From the NCBI GenBank assembly GCA_022707725.1, contig JAKJAB010000024.1:1-18671 (forward strand): a stretch of 18,671 nucleotides of DNA, given 5' to 3'. The notes under the pieces were generated by a model. The model did no database searches, was not told the origin of the DNA, and saw nothing but the letters and a program-made list of their open reading frames with translations. Each line of letters opens with the position of its first letter. The stretch's first letter is position 1. Both the position numbers and the translations under genes were made by a program. The DNA comes from Chloroflexota bacterium. GTDB lineage: Bacteria > Chloroflexota > Anaerolineae > B4-G1 > SLSP01. Shown one piece after another: positions 1 to 6,575 of the stretch.

Positions 1-1419
1 CCAGGCCACCCACACCGCCGCCCGGCCGAAGAAAACCGGCGCGAGCACGGCGACCACGGCCATACGCGCCGTGCAGGGGATCAGCGGGGCCAGCAGAATG
101 GTGAGCCAGCGCGCGCGCTTCGTCTCGATGATGCGTGATCCCAGAATCGCCGGGACGTTGCAGCCGAAGCCGAGCAGCAACGGCAGAAAGCTCTTGCCAT
201 GCAGCCCCATCGTGTGCATAAAGCGGTCTGTGATGTAGGCCGCGCGGGCCATGTAACCGGTGTCTTCGAGGAAGCCCAGCACGGCGAAGAAGATCACCAG
301 GATCGGCAGGAACGTCACCACCATTCCCGCGCCGCCAATAAGGCCATCGGTGAGCAAATCGACCGTCCAGTGCGGGAGCGCGCCTTGCAGCGCGTCGTGG
401 AGCGCCTCCGCGCCCTGCCGGATCAGTGCATCCAGCCCGCTCTGTAACGGCGAGCCGATAGCGTACGTCAGCCAGAAGACGAGCGCCAGCACGCCCAACA
501 AGGCCAGCGTCCCCCACAGTGGATGCGTCAGCACCCGGTCCAAGCGCGCCGTCAGCCCCATCTGGCCGACCTTCGGGCGGACGACTGCCGCGCGGATCAT
601 GCGCGCAATCCAGGCATAGCGCGCCCCGGCAATGTCGAGGATCGCGTCTTCGTGTTGAAGCAGGGTGTCGTGGACGCGCATCCACACGTCAGCGGGCAAT
701 GCAGACTGCATCAGCGCCACCACCTCGTCGTCGCCTTCCAGCAGTTTCAACGCGACCCAATCCGCCGGATAGGGTTTGGGGACATCGGTAGCGACCCACG
801 TGATCAGTTCCTCCAACACCGTCTGGTGCGCGGGCAGAATCACGGGACGGTGCGGATTGTAGGGATACGCGCCTTCCCACACCGCGACCACGGCCTCCAA
901 CAGCGCCTCGAAGCCCTGACTCTTCGTTGCCGCCATCGGCACAACGGGGATGCCGAGCGCGGCTTCCAGCACGCGCGGCTCCACCTGGATGCCCTCCTGC
1001 GCGGCGACGTCCATCATATTCAACACCAACACTACCGGCGCGGGCAGGAGCAGCAATTCGGCCAGCAGATACAGGCTGCGTTCCGGGATCGCCGCATCGA
1101 CGACCGCTACCACCACGTCGGGGCGCTCGTGGAGAATGTAATCGCGGGCCACGCGCTCCTCCACCGAATTCGCCGTCAGGCTGTACGTCCCCGGCAAATC
1201 GACGAAATCGAACTGCTTATCACCGCGCAGACAACCGCCGGTTTTCTGCTCCACTGTCTTGCCGGGCCAGTTGCCAACGTGCTGGTTCATTCCGGTCAGC
1301 CCGTTGAAGATGGTGGATTTCCCCACATTCGGCTGCCCCGCCAGCGCCACCTTGAGGGTGACACATTCGCCAACATGCGGCGCTGCTGTTTCGGTCTCAA
1401 CCCTGGCTAACCGCTGCAT
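1..1419 (-). CDS. feoB: Ferrous iron transport protein B (FeoB), N-terminal part, cut by window edge
   Basis: FeoB is the inner-membrane Fe(II) permease with a cytosolic N-terminal G domain. The 473 visible codons read without a stop from the ATG to the window edge. The G domain shows G1 GQPNVGKS (residues 28-35), a G2-region VGNWPGKT, G3 DLPG (74-77) and G4 NMMD (134-137). The membrane part then begins and contains the family's GFGCNVPAILGSR gate motif followed by PLIPCTARM, corresponding to the conserved Gly-Cys-Asn-Val-Pro and Pro-Cys-x-Ala-Arg segments. The start at 1419 is chosen because GGAGG lies 6 nt upstream, inside the end of feoA; the two genes overlap by 23 nt, implying translational coupling. 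The C-terminal transmembrane half lies outside the window. The assignment is very secure. No FeoC can be judged because the downstream side is missing. Confidence 0.97.
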   Translation of the reverse strand, partial: MQRLARVETETAAPHVGECVTLKVALAGQPNVGKSTIFNGLTGMNQHVGNWPGKTVEQKTGGCLRGDKQFDFVDLPGTYSLTANSVEERVARDYILHERPDVVVAVVDAAIPERSLYLLAELLLLPAPVVLVLNMMDVAAQEGIQVEPRVLEAALGIPVVPMAATKSQGFEALLEAVVAVWEGAYPYNPHRPVILPAHQTVLEELITWVATDVPKPYPADWVALKLLEGDDEVVALMQSALPADVWMRVHDTLLQHEDAILDIAGARYAWIARMIRAAVVRPKVGQMGLTARLDRVLTHPLWGTLALLGVLALVFWLTYAIGSPLQSGLDALIRQGAEALHDALQGALPHWTVDLLTDGLIGGAGMVVTFLPILVIFFAVLGFLEDTGYMARAAYITDRFMHTMGLHGKSFLPLLLGFGCNVPAILGSRIIETKRARWLTILLAPLIPCTARMAVVAVLAPVFFGRAAVWVAW

Positions 1420-1648
1420 CGTCGTCCTCCAGATAGACCAAAACGTGGCTGGCTTCGCCGCGTCCAAGCGCCACCTGGGTCTCCCGCACTGCGACGATCA
1501 ACGGGCCGATGCCGTGATTGCGCGTGACCATCACCGGCGCACCCGGCGTGAACCCGAGCGCCGCCAACCGTGAAACAAAGCGATGTCCACCGCGTAATTG
1601 GTGGATCAAGCCGGTTTGCCCCGGCTGTAATGCTGTTAGTGGAACCAT
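1397..1648 (-). CDS. feoA: Ferrous iron transport protein A (FeoA), 83 aa
   Basis: FeoA is a small cytosolic SH3-like (beta-barrel) protein needed for FeoB-dependent Fe(II) uptake. The product has the family pattern: an N-terminal MVPLTALQPGQTG, then RFVSRLAALGFTPGAPVMVTRN, and a C-terminal strand carrying the LGRGEASHVLV segment where families show a basic or gated residue. The ATG at 1648 gives 83 residues, the normal FeoA length, with GGGGG about 9 nt upstream. An in-frame TTG further upstream at 1702 would add 18 hydrophobic residues and overlap the regulator gene, so it is less likely. The last codons carry the feoB ribosome-binding site. The gene lies 40 bp downstream of the regulator and is probably cotranscribed with it. 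Confidence 0.93.
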   Translation of the reverse strand: MVPLTALQPGQTGLIHQLRGGHRFVSRLAALGFTPGAPVMVTRNHGIGPLIVAVRETQVALGRGEASHVLVYLEDDDAAVSQG

Positions 1649-1688
1649 AAACAATACCCCCAGCGAAAAGATAAATGCCACGACTAAA

Positions 1689-2345
1689 CTAAAGAACCTC
1701 AATCCAAATCACATTCGCGCTTTCCAACGGGATGCTCACTAGCCGCTCCTCCACCTGGACGACAATCTCGGCCGCCTGCTGTTCGATCACGGTGATCTGA
1801 CACCCTGGCAGCAGCCCCCACGCTTGTACATCGCGCAAAACGTCCCCAGATTCCGGCGCGATGCGCGTCACCCGGCCACGCGCGCCCACCGGCACCTGGC
1901 GCAAACAGGTGTCGATATACGTACGTTTGCTCGGCGGGATCGGCACGCCATGAGGACAGCTCACCGGGTCGCCCAACAGTGTGGACAAACGCTCCGTCAC
2001 CGACTCAGGCGCCGCATGTTCCAGCGCGCCTGCGATCTCGTGAGCCTCAGCCCAGGGCACGTCGAGCATGTCCGTGAGAAAACGTTCCCACAGGCGATGC
2101 CGGCGCAACAGAGCCAGCGCCACCGCCTCGCCTTGCGCGCTCAACGTGACGCCGCGATAGGGATAATAGTGAATCCAGCCCTGTTGCGACAGCTTGAGGA
2201 TCATCTCGTGGATGGAAACTGGCGAAAAACCAAAGTATTCCCCTAACGCTGTCAAGGACAGGGGTAACTCAGGACCGCCCCGCAGTCTGTAAATGGCTGC
2301 CAGGTAATCCTCCACTCGTTCCCGAATTCCGCCGCTGCTTTCCAT
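1689..2345 (-). CDS. DtxR/MntR-family metal-dependent transcriptional regulator, 218 aa
   Basis: This is a metal-responsive repressor expected to control the feoAB genes downstream. It has an N-terminal winged helix (about 8-75, with SPVSIHEMILKLSQQGWI as recognition region), a dimerisation and metal-binding domain (about 76-140, RRHRLWERFLTD then ALEHAAPE and CPHGVPIP) and a C-terminal SH3/FeoA-like domain (about 151-217). By eye, H83, E87, E109 and H110 match DtxR metal ligands. The DtxR Met10 position is D13, as in MntR, and the Cys102 position falls on a glycine, so metal preference cannot be read off directly. The ATG at 2345 follows AGAGGA at normal spacing. The gene is first in its operon, directly behind a promoter overlapping an inverted repeat, which suggests autoregulation. 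Manganese rather than iron sensing remains possible. Confidence 0.92.
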   Translation of the reverse strand: MESSGGIRERVEDYLAAIYRLRGGPELPLSLTALGEYFGFSPVSIHEMILKLSQQGWIHYYPYRGVTLSAQGEAVALALLRRHRLWERFLTDMLDVPWAEAHEIAGALEHAAPESVTERLSTLLGDPVSCPHGVPIPPSKRTYIDTCLRQVPVGARGRVTRIAPESGDVLRDVQAWGLLPGCQITVIEQQAAEIVVQVEERLVSIPLESANVIWIEVL

Positions 2346-2363
2346 AGTTGTCCTCTGTAAAAA

Positions 2364-2383
2364 TTATAAGGTACACCTTATAA
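2364..2383. promoter_or_regulatory. Perfect inverted repeat, probable operator of the DtxR-family regulator
   Basis: The arms TTATAAGGT (2364-2372) and ACCTTATAA (2375-2383) are exact reverse complements around a 2-bp AC centre. The site lies immediately downstream of the minus-strand -10 box and would cover the transcription start. Size and symmetry suit DtxR/MntR dimers, although the sequence is not the classic actinobacterial iron box. A 12-bp direct repeat TAAAAATTATAA (2358-2369 and 2381-2392) overlaps both sides. Confidence 0.75.
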
Positions 2384-2385
2384 AA

Positions 2386-2413
2386 ATTATAACACCGGTG
2401 CCAACCACGTCAA
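2386..2413 (-). promoter_or_regulatory. Sigma70-type promoter of the regulator-feoA-feoB operon
   Basis: On the minus strand, TTGACG (2413-2408) and a perfect TATAAT (2391-2386) are separated by 16 bp. Transcription would start near 2379, inside the inverted repeat, about 35 nt upstream of the regulator's start codon. Confidence 0.8.
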
Positions 2414-2471
2414 GCACAACGGCCATTTGCTCGAACAGGGATATCGAGGGATGTATACTGTTTTGGATTTC

Positions 2472-2499
2472 TTGCTCTTTCAGCTATCGGTGTTATCAT
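2472..2499 (+). promoter_or_regulatory. Possible promoter of the LysM-protein operon
   Basis: TTGCTC (2472-2477) and TATCAT (2494-2499) are 16 bp apart. They would start transcription within about 7 nt of the ATG at 2513, which has no Shine-Dalgarno upstream, so a leaderless or near-leaderless mRNA is possible. An alternative upstream extended -10, TGTATACT (2452-2459), would give a leader of about 45 nt. Neither can be chosen from sequence alone. Confidence 0.4.
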
Positions 2500-2512
2500 A
2501 AAATTCAAGATT

Positions 2513-3676
2513 ATGGAAAGCGAAGACATACTCGAAACTTTGCCGAAGCGTCCGGCGCGCCACTGCCCGGTGTGTGGCGCGCGCGTCGCCGAGGAGGCCA
2601 AAGTCTGCCTGATGTGCGGCGCGACCCTGGAGGAAGAAACCAAAGTCGAAGCGCCGCCACCAAGCGCTGCCCCACCACGGATGAAAGTGGTACAAATCAT
2701 CGTCATGGCCGTCGTGGCCGTGATTATCCTGGGAGGGTCGGTGATGTTGGGACTGCGACTGACGCAAGGTGATCTCTTTGCACCGGCCGAACTGCCCACC
2801 TTTACCCCAACCCAGACAAGTGTGCCCACCTTCACTCCTGTGCCCACGCGGACGGCGACGCCCACCCTGACCCCCACACCGCTCCCGACGCCTACCCCGC
2901 TGCCGCCACAAACCTACACCGTACAGCCAGGGGATACCTTGATCGACATAGCAGCAGAGTTCGACATCACCGTTGAAGAACTGAAAGCTTTCAACAACCT
3001 GGAGTCCGACGACATTGGGGCGGGGGACAGCTTGCGTATCCCACCTCCCACACCCACGCCCGGCCCCACGCCCACCCTCGATCCCGGTGAGCCAACCGCT
3101 ACATACGCACCCTATCTCCTGCACACTGTACGTACTGGCGAAACCCTCTCGACCATCGCCCAACATTATGGCGTGCGTGTCGCCGACATCCTGCTGGCGA
3201 GTAATCTTCCCGAAAACACGGAAACGATCCGCCCTGAGCAAGTGCTCGTTATCCCGCAGTCTACACTGACGCCGCAACCCGATACCGCGGCCATCGTCAG
3301 CAGCGCGCCCACCCCCGTGCTGAATTACGCCGCCCCGGAGATGCTCTTCCCGCCGGATGCAGCGACGTTCAGCGGGCCGGAGGCCAACATCACCCTGCAG
3401 TGGGCCTCTATCGGTATCCTCTCTGGCAAGGAGTTCTACAAGCTTGAGTTCATTGTCCCGGCGGCGGAAGGGAAGACCACAATCAATGTTTACCAGCGTT
3501 CGACTGCCTGGCGGGTGCCGATAGACCTCTTTCCACCGGCAGACAGCGAGGATCGCACCTGCGCGTGGCGCGTCAGCGTCGTGCGCCAGGTTACCAGCGG
3601 CAACGACCCCACGTACAAAGTCATCAGCCTGACAGGGAGACGGCGCACATTTGTTTGGGACGTTGCCGCGCCGTGA
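2513..3676 (+). CDS. Membrane protein with cytosolic zinc ribbon, Thr-Pro linker and two LysM domains, 387 aa
   Basis: Domains in order: a zinc ribbon with CPVC (C18, C21) and CLMC (C32, C35); a basic stretch and one transmembrane helix (about 58-83); an extended Thr/Pro linker (about 95-132); LysM 1 (about 134-178, YTVQPGDTL to SLRIPP); a second Pro-rich linker; LysM 2 (about 203-249, HTVRTGETL to VLVIPQ); and a C-terminal beta-rich segment (about 262-387, PEMLFPPDAATF, LQWAS, YKLEFIV, WRVSVVR, FVWD) that looks like an Ig/Fn3-type fold. The positive-inside rule puts the zinc ribbon in the cytoplasm and the LysM domains outside, where LysM binds peptidoglycan or other GlcNAc polymers. The ATG at 2513 has no clear Shine-Dalgarno. 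It is first of three co-directional genes. The domain calls are secure; the biological role is unknown. Confidence 0.88.
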   Translation: MESEDILETLPKRPARHCPVCGARVAEEAKVCLMCGATLEEETKVEAPPPSAAPPRMKVVQIIVMAVVAVIILGGSVMLGLRLTQGDLFAPAELPTFTPTQTSVPTFTPVPTRTATPTLTPTPLPTPTPLPPQTYTVQPGDTLIDIAAEFDITVEELKAFNNLESDDIGAGDSLRIPPPTPTPGPTPTLDPGEPTATYAPYLLHTVRTGETLSTIAQHYGVRVADILLASNLPENTETIRPEQVLVIPQSTLTPQPDTAAIVSSAPTPVLNYAAPEMLFPPDAATFSGPEANITLQWASIGILSGKEFYKLEFIVPAAEGKTTINVYQRSTAWRVPIDLFPPADSEDRTCAWRVSVVRQVTSGNDPTYKVISLTGRRRTFVWDVAAP

Positions 3677-3709
3677 CCCACCATCGAACTAAAATAAAGG
3701 GAGAAAACT

Positions 3710-4219
3710 ATGCAGAGGACGAACAAAGTGGTTGCCGATTTTTTCGCACAAGGGTATCGTATGTCGGGAACTTATGTCGTCACTAAGCGCCCCCTGGCCG
3801 ACGAGATCTACGACCCGACAACCAATTACCTGCAATTGGAGGAGGCCTACCTCTCACCGATTATGGACCCTGCCAAAATCAGCGCCTACTACGCCCTCAC
3901 TCTCTTCGATAAATCCAACCTGGATTTCGTGCTGACGCTCGACAAGAAAGACGGCTTACGCCGCGATCAAACCTACGGCATGGGCACATTCCAGCTATCG
4001 ATCTGTCTCACTGTCCCGTTTTTTGAGATCACCGGACAGTTGTATTTGGTCAACAGGAATTTCAATCCGCGGATTTATCTTAGCTCGGATGCCGGTATTT
4101 TCATTACCCTGCTCGATGTCACTGCGCACTCCACCTTCAATCCTGACATCAGCTACCAGGGCGGCGCCGCATTGATCAACCGCGCACACATCAGTTTCTT
4201 CGGCGAAACCACCAGTTAA
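3710..4219 (+). CDS. Hypothetical protein, 169 aa
   Basis: I do not recognise this family. The 169-residue product has no signal peptide, no clear transmembrane helix and no Cys. It is rich in alternating hydrophobic and aromatic residues, especially in the second half (FQLSICLTVPFFEITGQLYLV, IYLSSDAGIFITLLDVTAH), which suggests a beta-rich fold. The N-terminus (TNKVVADFFAQGYRMSGTY) could be an amphipathic helix. GGGAG stands 8 nt before the ATG, and codon use matches its neighbours, so it is very probably a real gene. It lies 33 bp after the LysM-protein gene and 17 bp before the receiver/CpaE-like gene, so it is probably cotranscribed with both. A soluble partner of one of them is a guess from position only. 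Confidence 0.82.
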   Translation: MQRTNKVVADFFAQGYRMSGTYVVTKRPLADEIYDPTTNYLQLEEAYLSPIMDPAKISAYYALTLFDKSNLDFVLTLDKKDGLRRDQTYGMGTFQLSICLTVPFFEITGQLYLVNRNFNPRIYLSSDAGIFITLLDVTAHSTFNPDISYQGGAALINRAHISFFGETTS

Positions 4220-4236
4220 TCACGAGGAGGCGCATC

Positions 4237-5325
4237 ATGTCCCGAGTCCTGATCATTGATGACAACTACGATATGCTCAGTATGCTCAAAATGATCCTGG
4301 AAAGGCAGGGGAAGCACGAAGTCATCGCCTGTACCAATGGACAAGAAGGTCTCGAAGCAGCATTCAAGGAAACCCCTGAGGTCGCCCTGGTCGATGTGAT
4401 GATGCCGGGGATGAGCGGCTACGATGTGGTCAAACGCCTCCGCGCCGACCCACGCACCGAACGCATGGGGGTCATCATCCTGACCGCGCGCGGTCAGAAC
4501 GTCGATCGCGACGCGGCTTTGGCAGCTGGGGCAGACGAGCATATGACCAAACCCGCCAACGTCGAAGATTTGCTCAAACGCATCGATGAGCTTCTGAACC
4601 GGGATAAAGCCAAGGCGCAAGCGACCAATGTCATGATCGTGCCGGTTATGAGTGTGAAAGGCGGCGTAGGCGTGACGACCCTCGCCATCAATCTGGCGAA
4701 CGTCCTGCAGCAAGTCGCTCCAACTGTGTTACTCGACCTGGCGCCGGCTATCGGACAATGCGCGTTCTTTTTGGGGATGCGTCCGGAAAAACACTGGGGG
4801 CATTTTCTGGAAAACCGCAACACGCCAATCCCCTCTTTGGTGCAGAAACATCCTGCCGGCCTGCAGACACTCTTTGCGCCGCTGCTACCCGGGCAAACTA
4901 GTTGGCTGAACGCAGACGCGGCGGCGGCCATCCTCGCGCAGCTCACGGGGATGGCGCGCTTCGTCGTTGTTGATATGCCGCCGCTGCTCGATCCGACAGT
5001 ACAAACTATCCTGGCCCAGGCACAGCGTATCCTCCTCGTCAGCGGCGACGATGCGCTGGCTATTCAAGTGACGCGGGCCACCTTACAAGCCCTCCAGGAA
5101 TGGAAAGAACGCCTGCTGGTCATCCGCAACGCTGTCGCGCCAGGGCCACGTCCACCGGCAGAGGCCATCCAGAAGGTGCTACGTGTTCCGTTGGCCGTTG
5201 ACATCGCATACGACCCGGCGCAAGTCACAGTGGCGGCCAAAGGCTTGCCGTTAGCGGCTGTGCAACCCAAAACACCCCTGGTGCTGGGAGTAAAGCGCAT
5301 CGCACAACTGTTGTTAGCACGGTAA
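4237..5325 (+). CDS. Response-regulator receiver domain fused to CpaE/MinD-like ATPase domain, 362 aa
   Basis: The N-terminal receiver domain (about 1-122) has the acidic pair D9/D10, phosphoacceptor D53 in VALVDVMMPGMSGYD, T83 in ILTARG and K105 in MTKP, so it should be phosphorylatable. A short linker leads to a ParA/MinD superfamily domain (about 131-362) with SVKGGVGVTT at 139-148, LLDLAP (D167) and a Walker B-like VVVDMPP (D246). The deviant Walker A keeps the signature lysine (K141), but the usual second lysine of KGGxGK[T/S] is valine. Such loss is seen in CpaE/TadZ-type localisation proteins, which share this receiver-plus-ATPase architecture. No Tad pilus genes are in view. The ATG follows CACGAGGAGG at good spacing, 17 bp after the preceding gene, and a terminator follows. 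A polar-localisation or scaffold role is inference. Confidence 0.88.
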   Translation: MSRVLIIDDNYDMLSMLKMILERQGKHEVIACTNGQEGLEAAFKETPEVALVDVMMPGMSGYDVVKRLRADPRTERMGVIILTARGQNVDRDAALAAGADEHMTKPANVEDLLKRIDELLNRDKAKAQATNVMIVPVMSVKGGVGVTTLAINLANVLQQVAPTVLLDLAPAIGQCAFFLGMRPEKHWGHFLENRNTPIPSLVQKHPAGLQTLFAPLLPGQTSWLNADAAAAILAQLTGMARFVVVDMPPLLDPTVQTILAQAQRILLVSGDDALAIQVTRATLQALQEWKERLLVIRNAVAPGPRPPAEAIQKVLRVPLAVDIAYDPAQVTVAAKGLPLAAVQPKTPLVLGVKRIAQLLLAR

Positions 5326-5350
5326 TCACACGGTGCTCTAGCCAAAACAA

Positions 5351-5382
5351 AACGCGAGGCCAAGTGCCCCGCGTTGTTTTTT
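5351..5382. terminator. Bidirectional rho-independent terminator between convergent genes
   Basis: AACGCG (5351-5356) pairs with CGCGTT (5370-5375), extended after one mismatch by GGC/GCC around a 5-nt loop. T6 follows on the plus strand (5377-5382). The A-rich run upstream (5344-5350) gives U-rich RNA on the minus strand. It sits between a plus-strand stop at 5325 and a minus-strand stop at 5395 and would serve both. Confidence 0.8.
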
Positions 5383-5394
5383 GCGATAATAGCC

Positions 5395-5787
5395 TTAGAA
5401 AGGCAGGACGATTCGGCCTAACATCACCAGAAACAACAGCCCAATCACAGCCACATCCAGAAACATCAGCACGGAGAGGAAGAAAATCTGCTGGGGTAAT
5501 AGCCCAAACACGTAACGCGAGCGCGAGCGCGAGCGCTTGCGCCTGGTCGATGGTGCAGGGGCAGGTTCCTCTTCAGCAACCTGACTGCGCAGACCGGCCA
5601 TGAGATCTTCCTCTTCGAACACAGATGCTGTAGGGCGCGCCGTCGTCTGGGGTTGCGGGGCTGCAACTTGGGGCTGCACCGCCCTGGCCTGGGGCGGCGC
5701 TACGGCAGCGATCAAGGGTTGATCTTCGTCCTCGTCCTCCGGCGCGGATACCAAACCCGCCAACCAATCAGGCATTTCACTGCTCAT
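5395..5787 (-). CDS. Small C-tail-anchored membrane protein with PDWL-type N-terminus, 130 aa
   Basis: The N-terminus reads MSSEMPDWLAGL followed by an acidic run. A low-complexity Ala/Pro/Gln linker (about 25-55) follows, then a second short motif EEEDLMAGLRSQV (about 58-70), a strongly basic Arg-Ser run RRKRSRSRSR (about 83-92), and a hydrophobic C-terminal segment of about 35 residues that fits one or two close transmembrane helices. The basic run before the membrane segment predicts a cytosolic N-terminus. AAGGAGG stands 8 nt before the ATG. I do not recognise a named family. Short WLxxL-type N-terminal motifs recur in uncharacterised Chloroflexota proteins, as far as I recall, and could be protein-docking motifs. 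It is transcribed towards the LysM/CpaE operon and shares its terminator. Confidence 0.82.
   Translation of the reverse strand: MSSEMPDWLAGLVSAPEDEDEDQPLIAAVAPPQARAVQPQVAAPQPQTTARPTASVFEEEDLMAGLRSQVAEEEPAPAPSTRRKRSRSRSRYVFGLLPQQIFFLSVLMFLDVAVIGLLFLVMLGRIVLPF
5516..5536. repeat. CGCGAG hexamer tandem repeat, three copies
   Basis: Three perfect copies of CGCGAG (5516-5533) plus a partial fourth unit. It lies inside the small membrane-protein gene and encodes the alternating Arg-Ser run on the minus strand, so copy number would change the number of Arg-Ser pairs without a frameshift. Confidence 0.8.
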
Positions 5788-5804
5788 CTGTCGGCCTCCT
5801 TGTG

Positions 5805-5834
5805 AACAGTCTGGTAGTCTTCAGTCAACAGTCT
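5805..5834. repeat. Direct repeat AACAGTCT, two copies
   Basis: AACAGTCT occurs at 5805-5812 and 5827-5834, with starts 22 bp apart (about two helical turns), just upstream of the small membrane-protein gene's start. Related GTCTTCAGTC lies between. This may be a regulator site or chance. Confidence 0.35.
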
Positions 5835-5873
5835 AGCCATGACCGGTTTCCAGACCACGCCACCCCGCAGGGC

Positions 5874-5901
5874 TTGTCCCGTGTCAAGGCTGTGTTACAA
5901 T
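5874..5901 (+). promoter_or_regulatory. Promoter of mpg
   Basis: TTGTCC (5874-5879) and TACAAT (5896-5901) have a 16-bp spacer. Transcription would start near 5908, giving a leader of about 24 nt that contains GAAGGAG (5914-5920). This rules out the longer open frame beginning at 5839, which starts upstream of the promoter. Confidence 0.65.
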
Positions 5902-5931
5902 CAGGATACCGCAGAAGGAGACAATGTCAAC

Positions 5932-6561
5932 TTGGCTGCCAGATTGCCCCGTGAATTCTATGCCCGCGATACGCTCACCGTCGCCCGCAACCTGCTCGGC
6001 AAGCGTCTGGTTCGGATGGATGACGGTGTGCGCCTGGCCGGGTGCATCACCGAAGTCGAAGCCTACATCGGCGAGAATGACCGCGCCAGTCACGCCAGCC
6101 CCGGCCCCACGGCGCGCAACGCCCCGATGTACGGTCCGCCGGGCTACACCTACGTCTACCTGATCTACGGGGTGCACCACTGCCTGAACATCGTCACCGA
6201 GCGTGAGGGATTCCCTGCAGCAATCCTCATCCGCGCGCTGGAACCGCTGGGGGGCCTGGCAATCCTTCAGAAACGACGTGGACTGCAATACCCATCACCC
6301 CATCTGACCTGCGGCCCCGGACGGCTCTGCGCCGCCCTGAACATCGACCGCGGCCTCAACGCCTGTGATCTCTGCGCGCCGGATGCGCTGTTGTGGATCG
6401 AAGACACCGCCACCGTGCCCGAGAACCAGATTGTACGCAGTCCCCGCATCGGCGTGCGTGGTGATCAGGCGGCGTTGGAAGCACGCTGGCGGTTCTACAT
6501 CAAGAACAGCGCGTGGGTCAGTGGCCCACGCGCCTTCAACCATCGTTGGAAGACAGAGTAA
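5932..6561 (+). CDS. mpg: 3-methyladenine DNA glycosylase (MPG/AAG family), 209 aa
   Basis: This enzyme excises alkylated and deaminated purines (3-methyladenine, hypoxanthine, ethenoadenine) in base-excision repair. From the chosen start, the AAG fold signature is clear: LPREFYARDTLTVARNLLGK, then ITEVEAYIGENDRASH (39-54) with the predicted water-activating Glu E43, then the nucleotide-flipping region MYGPPGYTYVYLIYGVHHCLNIV and the late GPGRLCAAL segment. TTG at 5932 is taken as the start because it is in frame, lies 11 nt after GAAGGAG and 24 nt after the predicted transcription start, and gives a typical length. The nearby ATG at 5924 is out of frame. The gene converges on the next one with only 14 bp between the stops and no terminator visible. 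It appears monocistronic. Confidence 0.93.
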   Translation: MAARLPREFYARDTLTVARNLLGKRLVRMDDGVRLAGCITEVEAYIGENDRASHASPGPTARNAPMYGPPGYTYVYLIYGVHHCLNIVTEREGFPAAILIRALEPLGGLAILQKRRGLQYPSPHLTCGPGRLCAALNIDRGLNACDLCAPDALLWIEDTATVPENQIVRSPRIGVRGDQAALEARWRFYIKNSAWVSGPRAFNHRWKTE

Positions 6562-6575
6562 ACCTTGTCGCGATT

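Noticed and set aside
523..1410. A 295-codon plus-strand open frame
   Set aside because: It is antisense to feoB, with His/Arg/Gln-rich composition typical of a shadow in GC-rich DNA; the minus-strand FeoB motifs are unambiguous.
1397..1702. Longer FeoA from TTG at 1702 with a hydrophobic, signal-like N-terminus
   Set aside because: It overlaps the regulator gene and would make FeoA unusually long; the ATG at 1648 has a better ribosome-binding site and gives the normal length.
2480..3277. A 265-codon minus-strand open frame opposite the LysM gene
   Set aside because: Low-complexity Gly/Arg-rich translation mirrors the Thr-Pro linkers on the other strand; no domain or ribosome-binding site seen.
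5516..5536. CGCGAG repeats as a CRISPR or REP element
   Set aside because: The unit is 6 bp with no spacers and is fully explained by the in-frame Arg-Ser codons.
5924..6163. ATG at 5924 as the mpg start
   Set aside because: It is out of frame with the glycosylase and only 3 nt after the Shine-Dalgarno; the in-frame TTG at 5932 fits better.
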